A DNA stretch of 64,000 nt from Carboxylicivirga longa (GCF_050589825.1 NZ_JBNGOZ010000005.1:186001-250000), one strand, 5' to 3'; positions 50,149 through 60,461 are shown, counted from the first letter of the stretch. Notes: a model not told the origin generated them from the letters alone. A program made the numbers and translations.

Positions 50149-51132
50149 ATGAAAATTAGACTATTAACATTAGCAGTCATGGCCGTTATCGGATTGAACA
50201 TGGCGGGTACAGCTCAGGAAAAGACAAGCTTTAAAGCCTCGGGTAAGCCAACTTTTAAAATCTTTTCGAATTACCACAGCACCATAACTGACGGCAAGAC
50301 ATATAACCAATTTGAATTAACCAGGGCTTATTTAGGCTATCAGCATCAATTCAGCGAAAACTGGTCAGGTAAATTAATCTTTGATGTGGGTAACCCAAAG
50401 GATGGTGGCGGCCTGGAGATGACGGCCTATGTAAAAAATGCCTTATTGAGCTATAAGAAAGATGCCTGGACGGTTAATTTTGGTATGATCAGCACGACAT
50501 CTTTCAAAACGCAGGAAAAGTTTTGGGGCTATCGTTATCTACTAAAGTCCTTTCAGGATGAGTATAAATTTGGTGCGAGTGCCGACCTGGGTATCAGCGC
50601 CGCCTATAAGTTCAATGACAAACTGAGTGCCGACCTGATTCTGATCAATGGAGAAGGCTATAAAAAGCTGGAGCAGGACAGTATTTTTACCATAGGAGCC
50701 GGTATTACGCTTAGGCCTTTAGAGCAACTAGCATTGCGTGGCTATTTCGAAACAACTACAAAGGATGAGGGAGCCATTAAGCGCCAAAACAGCTTGGCAC
50801 TTTTTGCCGGGTATCAGCTTAAGAAGCTATCCATAGGTGCCGAATTTAACAAGCAGTTTAACCATGGCATGGAAGAAGGGCTTGATATGACTGGTTACTC
50901 ATTTTATTCAACACTGAAGCTTAAAGCATCAAAACTATTTGCCCGTTTCGACATGCTGGAGTCTGAAAATGATTGGAATGCCGCTAAGGATGGTAACCTG
51001 TTTGTGTTGGGTGCCGAGTTCAATCCGGTTAAGGGCATTAAAATCAGTCCCAACTATCGAAACTTCTCACCCTCGGCAACAGGTAGCGCCAAGGTGGATT
51101 ACATCTATGTGAACTGCGAAATTAAATTTTAG
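50149..51132 (+). CDS. Phosphate-locus outer-membrane porin
   Basis: 327 aa with a signal peptide (cleavage near GTAQ, residue 24). About 16 amphipathic strands, ending in KVDYIYVNCEIKF with a C-terminal Phe. It resembles the porins placed before pstS in Bacteroidota, functional counterparts of OprP/OprO: passage of phosphate across the outer membrane under starvation. It is the first gene behind the Pho box. A 90-bp gap to pstS without a clear promoter suggests cotranscription. Confidence 0.85.
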   Translation: MKIRLLTLAVMAVIGLNMAGTAQEKTSFKASGKPTFKIFSNYHSTITDGKTYNQFELTRAYLGYQHQFSENWSGKLIFDVGNPKDGGGLEMTAYVKNALLSYKKDAWTVNFGMISTTSFKTQEKFWGYRYLLKSFQDEYKFGASADLGISAAYKFNDKLSADLILINGEGYKKLEQDSIFTIGAGITLRPLEQLALRGYFETTTKDEGAIKRQNSLALFAGYQLKKLSIGAEFNKQFNHGMEEGLDMTGYSFYSTLKLKASKLFARFDMLESENDWNAAKDGNLFVLGAEFNPVKGIKISPNYRNFSPSATGSAKVDYIYVNCEIKF

Positions 51133-51222
51133 AAATAGGAAACGTGCCATGAGCATAGCAGATCAGGCATAAGCATGACCTATATAGCGCGTTTTATATG
51201 ACAATTGTAAAAAAATAAGACA

Positions 51223-52290
51223 ATGAAAAAATTATTAACCATTCTCTTGATCGGTGCCGTAATGGGCGCATGTCAGACAGGCAATAAAAAAGGAGCAGAT
51301 AACAAGGCATCCGATTCAGTTAGTATTGCAGCGGCTGGAGCAACCTTCCCAATGCCTTATTATAATATGATTATTAAAGATTACATTGGCAAAACCGGTA
51401 CTTTGGTAACCTATGGCGGTATTGGTTCGGGCGGTGGCATCAAAAGCCTAAAAGACAAGGTAGTTGATTTTGGTGCGACTGACGCCTTCTTATCCGATGC
51501 TAAAATGGCCGATATGCCTGCAGAAATAGTGCATATTCCCACTTGTTTAGGCGCTGTTGTTATTGCTTATAATCTGGAGGGTGTAGAAGGACTTAAACTG
51601 ACGAGTGAATTGCTGGAAGGCATTTTTATGGGAAAGATTACCAATTGGAACGATAGCCTTATTAAAGCTAATAACCCAGGCGTAAACCTCCCTGATTTGG
51701 CCATCACCTTCGTGCACCGTTCGGATGGTAGCGGTACCACTTATATTTTCAGCGATTATATGAGTAAGATAAGTGCAGCTTGGGCCGATCAGGTGGGAAC
51801 AGGTAAATCCTTACAATGGCCAGTGGGCATGGGTGCCAAAGGTAATCCGGGTGTAACCGGCACCATTAAATCTACAGTGGGTGCCATTGGTTACGTAGGT
51901 AGCGAGTATGCTTTTGCCCAAAAATTGCCGGTGGCCTTACTGCAAAATCAAAGTGGTAATTACATCGAGCCTTCCATTGCGTCAATCAGTGCAGCAGCTC
52001 AGGGCGCCTTGCCTGCCGATACACGTGCCATGCTAACCAATTCGGACGATGCCAATGCTTATCCAATCTGTGGTTTTACTTGGTTAATACTTTACAAAGA
52101 GCAGGCTTATGGTGGACGAAGTAAAGCCCAGGCCCAGGCAACACTTGAGTTTTTAGATTGGGTAGTGAGTGCTGATGCACAGGGCGTGGCTGAAAAAGTT
52201 AACTACGCACCACTTCCCGCTAAAGCAGTGAATCAGGCAAAATCAATATTACGCTCAGTTACCTTCAATGGCGAAGCTTTATTGAAGTAA
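51223..52290 (+). CDS. pstS: Phosphate-binding lipoprotein PstS
   Basis: 355 aa. A lipoprotein signal peptide ends GAC with Cys17. The type II binding-protein fold has the phosphate-binding elements AAGATFPMP near 36-44, IGSGGGIKSLKDKVVDFGATDA near 67-88 and RSDGSGTTYIF near 167-177. The Ser-Gly-Thr loop is intact. It captures periplasmic phosphate for PstCAB. Normal length. Confidence 0.97.
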   Translation: MKKLLTILLIGAVMGACQTGNKKGADNKASDSVSIAAAGATFPMPYYNMIIKDYIGKTGTLVTYGGIGSGGGIKSLKDKVVDFGATDAFLSDAKMADMPAEIVHIPTCLGAVVIAYNLEGVEGLKLTSELLEGIFMGKITNWNDSLIKANNPGVNLPDLAITFVHRSDGSGTTYIFSDYMSKISAAWADQVGTGKSLQWPVGMGAKGNPGVTGTIKSTVGAIGYVGSEYAFAQKLPVALLQNQSGNYIEPSIASISAAAQGALPADTRAMLTNSDDANAYPICGFTWLILYKEQAYGGRSKAQAQATLEFLDWVVSADAQGVAEKVNYAPLPAKAVNQAKSILRSVTFNGEALLK

Positions 52291-52372
52291 GGACCTACCG
52301 GAGTAAAAACATAAGCTATTGGAATAAGATGCCCTCAGGGTCTTATTCCTGTAGCTTACAACAACAGAGATA

Positions 52373-53224
52373 ATGAAGTCCGATACGATAACCAAATACG
52401 TATTATTAGTTTCATCAATTGTTATTTTATTGGTTTCGGCCGGTATGGTTTTTTCGCTGATTGGCGATGCGTTGCCGGTTTTTGAGAAATTTGGTTGGCG
52501 GTTTATCACATCAAGCGAATGGAATCCCACTGAAGGCAGAGAAAATTACGGAGCCTTGCCTTTTATTGCAGGTACCTTAAGTACCTCTATTTTGGCACTC
52601 ATCATTTGCCTGCCCATGGCCTTTGCCACTGCCCTGTTTTTAGCCGAGTATTTTAAAAAATCATCCCTTTCAACCATCATTGGCTCCATGGTCGATTTAT
52701 TGGCAGGTGTACCGTCTATTGTTTATGGCTTGTGGGGATTTTACACCCTGCGTCCTTTCATTGTTTCGCTGGGGCTCGATGCGCAGGGCTATGGTATTTT
52801 TACCGCAGGCCTGATTCTGGCCATCATGATTATTCCCTATGCTACCTCGCTGAGCGCCGAAATTATTTCCATGGTGCCCAACGAGCTTAAGGAGGCGGCT
52901 TATTCTTTAGGAGCCACCCGTATGGAAGTCATCTTTAGTGTGGTACTGCCCAATGCCCGTTCGGGTATTGTTGCCAGTTTCATCCTGGCCTTTGGCCGGG
53001 CTTTAGGCGAAACCATGGCGGTTACCATGCTCATCGGAAATGCCAATATCATACCTACCGGACTATTTAGCACCGGCAACAGTATGGCCAGTGTCATTGC
53101 CAATCAGTTTGGCGAAGCTGATGGTTTAAAATTGAGTGCCTTAATAGCCATTGGTCTTTTATTATTTGCAATAACAGGTATTGTAAATGCCATTGGTAAA
53201 CTGGTTATTAAAAAATTGTCTTAA
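52373..53224 (+). CDS. pstC: Phosphate ABC permease PstC
   Basis: 283 aa, six predicted helices. The conserved permease cytosolic loop is ELKEAAYSLGATRMEVIFSVVLPNARSGI near 174-202. The N-terminal helix and the AIFPF-type substrate region are normal for the family. It pairs with PstA, encoded 14 bases downstream, and is expressed with pstS from the Pho-box promoter. Confidence 0.96.
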   Translation: MKSDTITKYVLLVSSIVILLVSAGMVFSLIGDALPVFEKFGWRFITSSEWNPTEGRENYGALPFIAGTLSTSILALIICLPMAFATALFLAEYFKKSSLSTIIGSMVDLLAGVPSIVYGLWGFYTLRPFIVSLGLDAQGYGIFTAGLILAIMIIPYATSLSAEIISMVPNELKEAAYSLGATRMEVIFSVVLPNARSGIVASFILAFGRALGETMAVTMLIGNANIIPTGLFSTGNSMASVIANQFGEADGLKLSALIAIGLLLFAITGIVNAIGKLVIKKLS

Positions 53225-53238
53225 TTGATTATAATAAC

Positions 53239-54126
53239 ATGGAAAGCGAAATAAGGGCAGTAGATTACAGCGCCAAAAGCACTTACCGTAATATTAAAGA
53301 TAAACTATTTTTATGGGGAGTGATTGTTGTATCCATCATTACTATTTCCCCCATTGTGCTCATTATTGGGCAATTAGTATTTAAGGGTTTTAAGCAGATT
53401 AATTTCTCTTTTTTCACAGAAGTAACACCCAGTACCTACGAAGCCATGACGGCCATTGCCAATGGTGAATTAATTCCGGGAGGTATCGTTAATGGTATTA
53501 CCGGCACCCTGCTGATTGTTGCCATTGCCGCCTTAATAGCCATTCCTGTGGGTATTTTAATTGGCTTGTTCTTATATGAAAATAAGGGTAAAATATATGC
53601 CAACCTTATTCGTAACCTTTCGGATATACTGCAGGGTGTTCCCTCTATTGTTTTGGGTCTGATTGCTTATTTGTGGGTGGTAAAGGGGGTTACCCAAGGT
53701 TATTCGGCCCTGGCAGGGAGCGTGGCTTTAGCCATTATGATGTTACCTCTGATTATTCGCTCAACAGAAGAAACTATGCTGATGCTACCCGGTTCGTTAA
53801 AAGAAGCCGGATTAGCTTTGGGGGTGCCGTATTATAAAGTGATTCTGCGGGTTTTGATACCTTCTGGTTTGAGTGGTTTGTCCACGGGCATTTTACTGGC
53901 CATATCGCGCATCCTGGGCGAAACGGCGCCACTTTTGTTAACCACGCTGGGTAACCCTATGATTAACTGGAATCCGGCAGAGCCAACAAGTGCTGTTCCG
54001 CTGCTGATATGGGATTTTTATAACGACCCTAACATGGCAGATTTAATCTGGAGCTCTTCCCTCTTTTTGATGGGCTTTGTATTAACCCTGAATATTATTG
54101 CAAAGCGAATTGCAGCTAAACACTAA
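53239..54126 (+). CDS. pstA: Phosphate ABC permease PstA
   Basis: 295 aa, six helices. The coupling-loop motif is GSLKEAGLALGVPYYKVILRVLIPSGLSGL near 183-212, and the ILQGVPSIVLGLIAYLW block near 130-146 is typical of PstA. It forms the channel with PstC. The pstB start follows after 13 bases. Confidence 0.96.
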   Translation: MESEIRAVDYSAKSTYRNIKDKLFLWGVIVVSIITISPIVLIIGQLVFKGFKQINFSFFTEVTPSTYEAMTAIANGELIPGGIVNGITGTLLIVAIAALIAIPVGILIGLFLYENKGKIYANLIRNLSDILQGVPSIVLGLIAYLWVVKGVTQGYSALAGSVALAIMMLPLIIRSTEETMLMLPGSLKEAGLALGVPYYKVILRVLIPSGLSGLSTGILLAISRILGETAPLLLTTLGNPMINWNPAEPTSAVPLLIWDFYNDPNMADLIWSSSLFLMGFVLTLNIIAKRIAAKH

Positions 54127-54139
54127 GGAAATTATAATT

Positions 54140-54925
54140 ATGAATAATAATATAGACATTGTTAATAACCCGGTTCTTTCCATCAAAGACTTGTCCATCG
54201 CCTATAATAAGGCCGATAAATACGCTGTGAAGGACATTAATGTGACCATTAAAAAAAATGCCATCACGGCTATTATGGGACCATCAGGTTGTGGTAAAAG
54301 TACCTTGTTGCGCGCCATTAATCGGATGCACGAGCTGTATCCGGATATTAAAACGGTGGGTGATATTTATCTGAACGAGGAAAATATCATGAAGATGTCC
54401 ACCATTCATTTAAGGCGTAATATCGGTATGGTTTTTCAGCGGCCTAACCCTTTTCCAACCATGAGTATTTATGATAATGTATTGGCAGGCTACAAGTTAA
54501 ATGGCATTCGGCTTAAAAAGACTGAACGCGATGATATTGTGGAACGTTCCTTATCCAATGTGGCTCTGTGGGACGAGGTGAAGGATGCCTTGCATAAAAA
54601 AGGAACCTTTTTATCCGGCGGTCAGCAGCAGCGCTTGTGTATTGCCCGTTCCCTGGCTTTTCAGCCGGAGGTAATATTATTGGATGAGCCAACGTCGGCA
54701 TTGGACCCCATTGCCACATCCAAAATAGAAGATTTGCTGGTTGAGCTTAAGAAAAACTATACCATTGTGATGGTTACCCATAATATGGCGCAGGCAGCGC
54801 GTATTTCCGAGTATTCCATGTTTATGTATTTGGGCGATTTGGTTGAATATGGTAAAACAAAGATGATGTTTACTAATCCGCGCGTCCGCAAAACGGAGGA
54901 ATATCTGACCGGAAAATTTGGTTGA
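54140..54925 (+). CDS. pstB: Phosphate ABC ATPase PstB
   Basis: 261 aa. Walker A GPSGCGKST near residues 43-51, Q-loop FQRPNPFP near 92-99 (a PstB hallmark), signature LSGGQQQRLCIARSLA near 154-169, Walker B VILLDEPTSALDP near 173-185 and H-loop VTHNMAQAARIS. Earlier in-frame TTG codons reach back into pstA, but the ATG at 54140 is the normal start. It energises PstCA and may take part in phosphate signalling with PhoU. Confidence 0.97.
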   Translation: MNNNIDIVNNPVLSIKDLSIAYNKADKYAVKDINVTIKKNAITAIMGPSGCGKSTLLRAINRMHELYPDIKTVGDIYLNEENIMKMSTIHLRRNIGMVFQRPNPFPTMSIYDNVLAGYKLNGIRLKKTERDDIVERSLSNVALWDEVKDALHKKGTFLSGGQQQRLCIARSLAFQPEVILLDEPTSALDPIATSKIEDLLVELKKNYTIVMVTHNMAQAARISEYSMFMYLGDLVEYGKTKMMFTNPRVRKTEEYLTGKFG

Positions 54926-55032
54926 TGAATAGGCTTATCCAGAATGGAGGTTTAATTATATCTCCAAAAATCTATGCGAAATCAACTTTTAACGATTAAG
55001 TACACCCTTAAAACCCTCAAAAATAATTGAGT

Positions 55033-55713
55033 ATGTTACAAAAAGACAAGGCCCTAAAAAAGATAGATAAAGACTTTAAAAGCTACGCTGATTTAATGAT
55101 GCAGCAGTTAACTGCACTGGAAAGGTTGGTGCAAACTGGGTATGAAAAGTTTGATGAAGAAATTAAGCAAATAGAGGCCACCGAGCAAAAGCTGGATATC
55201 TACGAGGTGCAGATTAGTGAAAAGATTATAAATGCCATCGTATTGCATCATCCGGTAGCTTCTGAATTACGTAACCTGATGGCCTGTTACCGCATTGTTA
55301 TTAACATGGAACGTATTGGTGACCTGGTGAAGGATGTGGCCCGCTTTATTCAGAAAATTGAGGATTCTAAGTTGTATGGTGACCTGTCGGACTTCATTTT
55401 TAACATGATTACCGCTAGCAATAGCATGGTTGAAAAATCACTCTTGTCATTTATTAACAAGGACCGGGAGGCAGCTCTATGGACCATTAAAAACGATGAG
55501 GTGATTGATGAAATCTATAAGAAGATGTTGAAAAAGGGTATTAAAAAAACCAGTTTGCAGGATGAAGCGCGTGAGATGCTGGTGAACCTGATCAATTTCA
55601 AGAGTATTATCTCAAAAATTGAGCGCATTGGCGATCATGCCTGCCACATTGCCGAAGCCTCCATTTTTGCGCAGGACGGTAGAGATATCCGGCATCAAAA
55701 CATGATGGAGTAA
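55033..55713 (+). CDS. phoU: Phosphate-signalling accessory protein PhoU
   Basis: 226 aa, all-helical, two PhoU three-helix bundles (about 10-110 and 115-215). The metal-cluster E/DxxxD-type motifs are visible in RIVINMERIGDLVKDVARF near 83-101 and in IISKIERIGDHACHIAEA near 194-211. It links PstB to the sensor kinase and represses the Pho response when phosphate is plentiful. The 107-bp gap after pstB shows no clear promoter. A TTG two codons upstream is less likely as the start. Confidence 0.95.
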   Translation: MLQKDKALKKIDKDFKSYADLMMQQLTALERLVQTGYEKFDEEIKQIEATEQKLDIYEVQISEKIINAIVLHHPVASELRNLMACYRIVINMERIGDLVKDVARFIQKIEDSKLYGDLSDFIFNMITASNSMVEKSLLSFINKDREAALWTIKNDEVIDEIYKKMLKKGIKKTSLQDEAREMLVNLINFKSIISKIERIGDHACHIAEASIFAQDGRDIRHQNMME

Positions 55714-55758
55714 ACAAGAGTTGGTATTTCCTTGTATATTCGTGTAAACTTTAATCGC

Positions 55759-56442
55759 ATGAATGAAAGTAAGAAACGAATATTAATTATCGATGACGAG
55801 GAGGACCTTTGCGAAATATTGCAATTTAATCTCGAAAGCGAGGGCTACGAAACAGATATCGCATACTCAGCGGAGGAAGCGTTGAAAAAGGACTTGAAAG
55901 CATTCGATCTTTTATTAGTGGATGTGATGATGGGAAAAATGTCGGGTTTTAAGTTGGTTGATGTCATCCGTAAAGAGTTAAGACTCACGGTGCCCGTTAT
56001 TTATCTGACAGCGCGGGGTGCAGAAAACGATGTACTGACGGGTTTTAACCTGGGAGCCGATGATTATATAACCAAGCCCTACTCGCTTAAGGAGTTGATT
56101 GCCCGCGTTAAAGTGGTACTGCGGCGTAATACTACCATTCAAGAGAAGAGTCGCATTATTGAACTTAAAGGCTTGGTTTTAGACCTTGACCGTAAAGGCC
56201 TGGCCATCGATGGAGAGCAGGTACCCTTGACTCGTAAGGAATATGAGATATTAAAATTATTTTTTGAACATCAATCCAGAGTATTTTCACGCGATGAAAT
56301 TCTGCAGCTAATATGGGGCGATGATGTAATAGTGGCCGACCGAACCGTTGATGTAAATATAACCCGGCTTCGAAAGAAGTTGAAACATTATGGTGAGTAT
56401 TTAAAGAACAGGCCCGGTCTTGGTTATTTTTTTGAAGTATAA
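55759..56442 (+). CDS. phoB: OmpR/PhoB-family response regulator
   Basis: 227 aa. REC domain (1-120) with D12/D13, phospho-acceptor D55 in LLVDVMMGK, T84 in LTARG and K106 in DYITKPYS. A winged HTH of OmpR type covers about 130-225, with PLTRKEYEILKLF and the recognition helix in DRTVDVNITRLRKKL. Its place between phoU and the kinase makes it the likely activator that binds the Pho box at 50024. The ATG at 55759 is preferred to a TTG nine codons upstream. Confidence 0.93.
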   Translation: MNESKKRILIIDDEEDLCEILQFNLESEGYETDIAYSAEEALKKDLKAFDLLLVDVMMGKMSGFKLVDVIRKELRLTVPVIYLTARGAENDVLTGFNLGADDYITKPYSLKELIARVKVVLRRNTTIQEKSRIIELKGLVLDLDRKGLAIDGEQVPLTRKEYEILKLFFEHQSRVFSRDEILQLIWGDDVIVADRTVDVNITRLRKKLKHYGEYLKNRPGLGYFFEV

Positions 56443-56461
56443 TCATTAATAATAGCGTGTT

Positions 56462-58246
56462 ATGTTTTCTAAAGTCAGTTATAAACGTAGGTTGTTTATT
56501 TACTTTTTTTCTGTTTTTTCGGTCTTATTAGTATCGTTTTTGTTATTTCAGTACAAGCGCGAAAAACAGTTTAGAACTATGCAGCTCGAGAATACACTCG
56601 ATGGTATAACGGATCTGACCAGCCGCTTTATTGAGCATAACAGCATTCTTGAGACTAAAAATTATGCGCTGCTGGATTCTTTAATGCAGATTGTGCCTAC
56701 CCGGGATACCCGCATTACCCTAATCAATAGCGAGGGTCAGGTTCTGTACGATAACTTTGTAAAAAATTTAGAAGGTCTCGAAAATCATTTGCAGCGTCCC
56801 GAAATTCAACGGGCTAAATTTTCAAAATCCAATACAGGTTCCAACATCAGGCATTCGGCTTCAACCAATCAGAATTTTTTTTACTATGCACATAATTATG
56901 GAGCCTATTACATCCGGGCAGCCGAAGTGTACGACGAGGCGATTCAAAGCTTTTTAAAGGCCGATCATGCCTTTCTGATATTTATCGCCTTTGTATTTGT
57001 GGTTGCATTCGTTGTGTTATCCTTTGTAACTAGCAAGTTGAGCGAGAGTATTACCAAGTTGAAAGATTTTGCTATTAACCTTCAACAAAATAAAGGTGTC
57101 AACAGTAATATTCAATTTCCAAGCAACGAATTAGGTGTGATAGGTGATCAAATTGTCTCGATGTATAAAAATCTGGATGAGGCTAAGACCGCATTAAGCA
57201 CAGAAAAAGAAAAGCTGATTAAGCATTTATTTGTATTGCGCGAAGGCGTCGGGTTTTTCTCTGCCGATAAAAAGGCATTGTTAACCAACAGTCACTTTGT
57301 ACAATATCTCAATTTGATTGCCGAGCAGGCGTCCATCAACCCCGAACATCTATTTGAAATCAAAGAATTAAAGTCCTTACATAAGTTTATCACCAAGTTT
57401 GTGGATAAAAATACCGATGAAATCAACGCCAATAACCTGCCCCAAATGAGTGATACGCTCTTTAAAAATGGATACTACTTCGATATTAAGTGTATCGTTT
57501 TTCCGGATAAAAGTTTTGAGGTATATATTAATGATATAACCAAGTTGGAAACCCGCAAGTTATTGAAGCAGCAGATGACCTCCAATATTTCGCACGAGTT
57601 GAAGACGCCCACGACGTCCATTTTTGGTTACCTCGAAACCATCTTGAGTAATGCGGATCTACCGGCAGATAAGAAGGATTACTTTATCCAAAAGGCCTAT
57701 GCACAAACACAACGACTGACTGAGTTGTTGGAGGACATTTCGGTGCTCAACAAAATTGAAGAAGCAGTGTCTAATTTTCAGTTTGAAGCCATTGCTATCA
57801 GACAGGTGGTGGATGAAGTACTGGATAATAATCAGGAGCGGATTGATAAAATTAATGCCCGTTTAAAGGTTGGCATCGATGATGCTGTGGTGGTCAAAGG
57901 CGATCGCTCTCTTCTCGAGTCAATCTTTGAGAATTTGGTGGGCAATTCCCTGAACTATGCAGGCGATAATATTACCATCGATATTACTATGTATCACCAG
58001 GATGAGGAGTTCTATTATTTTTCGGTTGCCGATAATGGTATCGGTATTCCGGAAGAGCATCTGGCACGCATCTTTGAGCGATTTTACCGTGTTGATGCCG
58101 GGCGCTCGCGTAAGTCTGGCGGTACCGGATTAGGATTAGCCATTGTGAAGCATGCCGTTAACTTGCACAAGGGGGAGGTGTCTGTTAAAAATGCCCCCAA
58201 GGGTGGTGCCGCATTTTTCTTTAGCCTGCCTAAGTCGGTTTCCTGA
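56462..58246 (+). CDS. phoR: PhoR-like sensor histidine kinase
   Basis: 594 aa. Transmembrane helices lie near 12-28 and 168-188, enclosing a periplasmic sensor of about 140 residues. A HAMP-like linker and a PAS-like segment (about 240-360) follow. The phospho-acceptor is H378 in NISHELKTPTTSIFGY. The catalytic domain has the N-box ESIFENLVGNSLNYAGD near 479-495, the G1 box VADNGIGIPEEH and G2 GGTGLGLAIVKH. It is cotranscribed with the regulator (19-base gap). Bacteroidota PhoR often has the periplasmic domain; E. coli PhoR lacks it. Confidence 0.92.
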   Translation: MFSKVSYKRRLFIYFFSVFSVLLVSFLLFQYKREKQFRTMQLENTLDGITDLTSRFIEHNSILETKNYALLDSLMQIVPTRDTRITLINSEGQVLYDNFVKNLEGLENHLQRPEIQRAKFSKSNTGSNIRHSASTNQNFFYYAHNYGAYYIRAAEVYDEAIQSFLKADHAFLIFIAFVFVVAFVVLSFVTSKLSESITKLKDFAINLQQNKGVNSNIQFPSNELGVIGDQIVSMYKNLDEAKTALSTEKEKLIKHLFVLREGVGFFSADKKALLTNSHFVQYLNLIAEQASINPEHLFEIKELKSLHKFITKFVDKNTDEINANNLPQMSDTLFKNGYYFDIKCIVFPDKSFEVYINDITKLETRKLLKQQMTSNISHELKTPTTSIFGYLETILSNADLPADKKDYFIQKAYAQTQRLTELLEDISVLNKIEEAVSNFQFEAIAIRQVVDEVLDNNQERIDKINARLKVGIDDAVVVKGDRSLLESIFENLVGNSLNYAGDNITIDITMYHQDEEFYYFSVADNGIGIPEEHLARIFERFYRVDAGRSRKSGGTGLGLAIVKHAVNLHKGEVSVKNAPKGGAAFFFSLPKSVS

Positions 58247-58293
58247 TTATCGCTTGCTTTCATAAGCAGGGATACATACAATCTTTACATAAT

Positions 58294-58332
58294 AAAAACG
58301 CTGTGACTTTTTTTCGGAGCCACAGCGTTTTT
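58294..58332. terminator. Bidirectional terminator after phoR and the S9 peptidase
   Basis: AAAAACGCTGTG (58294-58305) and CACAGCGTTTTT (58321-58332) form a 12-bp stem flanked by A and T runs, working on both strands between the convergent genes. Confidence 0.88.
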
Positions 58333-58397
58333 GTTATTTTCTATTGAGGATCAGGGTATTTAAGATCTGATTCGTCACTAAAAGCAACAGCGTATTG

Positions 58398-60461
58398 TTA
58401 GTACTCCCAGTCTAATCCGTACTGATCGCTGATGTCCAGCGGTGGCATGGGGCCGTCAAGGTCTTTAAGGTCTTTCACATACCAATCCATCCACGCTATC
58501 TGACGGTATAACACATCGATGCGACCTACTTGTTTGCGGTTGCCATGCCCTTCGCCAGGATATTGCACCAGGCGCACGGCAGGGTGTCTATTCATTTTCA
58601 TACGGCGGTATAATTCAAGGCTTTGCGAGGGATGGATGCGTGGGTCGGCGGCTCCGCCATAGATGAGGGTGGCTGTTTTACTTTTATGAGCATGGTAAAC
58701 CGGGCTGCGCTTTAAATTCATTTCCCATTGCTTCTCCAGCGGGTCGCCGCTGTGCACATACAGTTCTTCGTAGGCGATATCTGTAGTTCCTTTTTTACTA
58801 ATCACATTGGTGATGCCCACAAATACCGCGGCTGCCCTGATATAATCGGTGTAATAGGTGGCAAACCAGGCGGATGCGTAGCCGCCATAGGAGCCACCGG
58901 CCATGCCCACACGGTCTTTATCAGCACCGTAATTTTCTACCAGGTAGTCAATGCCATCGGCCAGGTCATCAAACTCCTTACCGGCCGGGTCTTTAAAGCC
59001 CTGCATGGCAAAGTCGACGCCATAGCCCGTGCTGGCCCTATAGTTAAAGTAAGCAACCAGGTAGCCTTTGCCCGCCATCACTTGCCCGGGCGTTGAGTAG
59101 CCGCTGAGCCAGCCATTGCTATGGTGCGATTCCGGTCCGCCATGCACGTAAACAATTAAGGGATATCTTTTACCCTCCTGGTAGTCTACGGGCTTAATTA
59201 AAAGACCTTCGATGCGCATACCGTCGCGGGCACTGAATTTAATTATTTCTTGCTTGCCCAGCTTCGTCTGGGCCAATTGTGGGTTCAGGCTGCTTATTTT
59301 AACCGGGGCAGATTGCCCATCCCAATGGTAAATATTTGATTGATCGCGGGGCGTACTTCCGCTGAAGGCAAAGGAATCAAAGCCGGCTGAATAGACAGGA
59401 GCGCTGAATATTATGCCCTCTTTGGCCGCATCTAGCATCAGCTTTCTCTTTTCGTTTTTAATTGAAGTAGTAAAGAGTTTTGGATATACGCCTTCATGGG
59501 CAAGGTAGGCGATTTCTTTATTATTCTTCCAGGCGCACCAGCTGATATGTCCCCTGTAGTTACTAGGCGTAAGGTTGGAGGTTTCGCCATTGGCAAGGCT
59601 TACTTTGTACAGCTGACTAACAGCATGGTCGTTAATATTTAAGGCGCCGGTGTAGGCCAGGTGCTTGCCATCAGGACTGAAGCAGTAATTGCCCAGCTTA
59701 CCTACGTTATTGAGTACCCGCTTACGCTTACCTGCTTCCAGGTCATACACATGTATTTTTCGGAACATATAGCGCTGATCGATAAGCTTCTGATCCGTTG
59801 CAGAATAAGCCAGCTGTTTGCCCTTCTGGTCAAAATTGAAGTCCCACACATTCCCTGTTTCTGTTAACTGATGTATAGCAGTTTGCATGAAGGCCTCATC
59901 CAGTTCAATCAGGAAGAGCCTATCGTTCTTTATGTTTTCCTCAAAAGTTATAAAGTCATAGCCCCGCTTCTTCAGTTCCTTCTCTTTGTCGGAAGAAGGT
60001 GTGGAGGAAAGGTAAGCAAAACCTTTGCCATTGGGATGCCACTGAAAGGTGTTAACGCCGTTTTCCTGATGGGTGACCTGTATGGCTTCGTCGCTATTTT
60101 CGGCAAGGACAAATATCTGATAGTGGCCTTTAGTTCTCTTTTTGAAAGCCAGATGCTTACCGTTGGGGCTCCAATGTGGAGCCCTTCCCTTAAGCTGATC
60201 ACTAAATAGGGCCTTGCTTTGTCGGGTACTTACATCCATCACCCTGTATTCAGCATGCGAACCACCCGGTGCTTCGTTGGGTGTGCGGGGCTTGTAGACA
60301 GTATAAAGCAGTTGTTTGCCATCGGGGTGCATTTGCACGGTTCTGGCCCTTTGCAGCTGCAGCAGCTCAGCAGGCGATAACACGTTTTGTGCCTGCATGC
60401 CATAATTGGAGATGAAAATAATGAGCGCCAGCAAGAAAGTGGCATTATTAATTCGTTGCAT
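58398..60461 (-). CDS. S9-family prolyl oligopeptidase-type peptidase, secreted
   Basis: 687 aa with a signal peptide (cleavage near GMQAQ, residue 25). An N-terminal beta-propeller of WD40/PD40-like repeats (about 40-400: TVQMHPDGKQLLYTVYKPR, HWSPNGKHLAFKKR and others) is followed by the alpha/beta-hydrolase domain. Catalytic residues: Ser in GMAGGSYGGYASAWF near 520, Asp in GGAADPRIHPSQSL near 603, His in PGEGHGNRKQ near 637. It is an acylaminoacyl- or dipeptidyl-type peptidase of the periplasm. It is a single-gene unit, divergent from the EamA gene. Confidence 0.93.
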   Translation of the reverse strand: MQRINNATFLLALIIFISNYGMQAQNVLSPAELLQLQRARTVQMHPDGKQLLYTVYKPRTPNEAPGGSHAEYRVMDVSTRQSKALFSDQLKGRAPHWSPNGKHLAFKKRTKGHYQIFVLAENSDEAIQVTHQENGVNTFQWHPNGKGFAYLSSTPSSDKEKELKKRGYDFITFEENIKNDRLFLIELDEAFMQTAIHQLTETGNVWDFNFDQKGKQLAYSATDQKLIDQRYMFRKIHVYDLEAGKRKRVLNNVGKLGNYCFSPDGKHLAYTGALNINDHAVSQLYKVSLANGETSNLTPSNYRGHISWCAWKNNKEIAYLAHEGVYPKLFTTSIKNEKRKLMLDAAKEGIIFSAPVYSAGFDSFAFSGSTPRDQSNIYHWDGQSAPVKISSLNPQLAQTKLGKQEIIKFSARDGMRIEGLLIKPVDYQEGKRYPLIVYVHGGPESHHSNGWLSGYSTPGQVMAGKGYLVAYFNYRASTGYGVDFAMQGFKDPAGKEFDDLADGIDYLVENYGADKDRVGMAGGSYGGYASAWFATYYTDYIRAAAVFVGITNVISKKGTTDIAYEELYVHSGDPLEKQWEMNLKRSPVYHAHKSKTATLIYGGAADPRIHPSQSLELYRRMKMNRHPAVRLVQYPGEGHGNRKQVGRIDVLYRQIAWMDWYVKDLKDLDGPMPPLDISDQYGLDWEY

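Noticed and set aside
54098..54139. Upstream TTG start that would make pstB overlap pstA
   Set aside because: Added residues are the translated end of pstA in another frame and are absent from PstB proteins.
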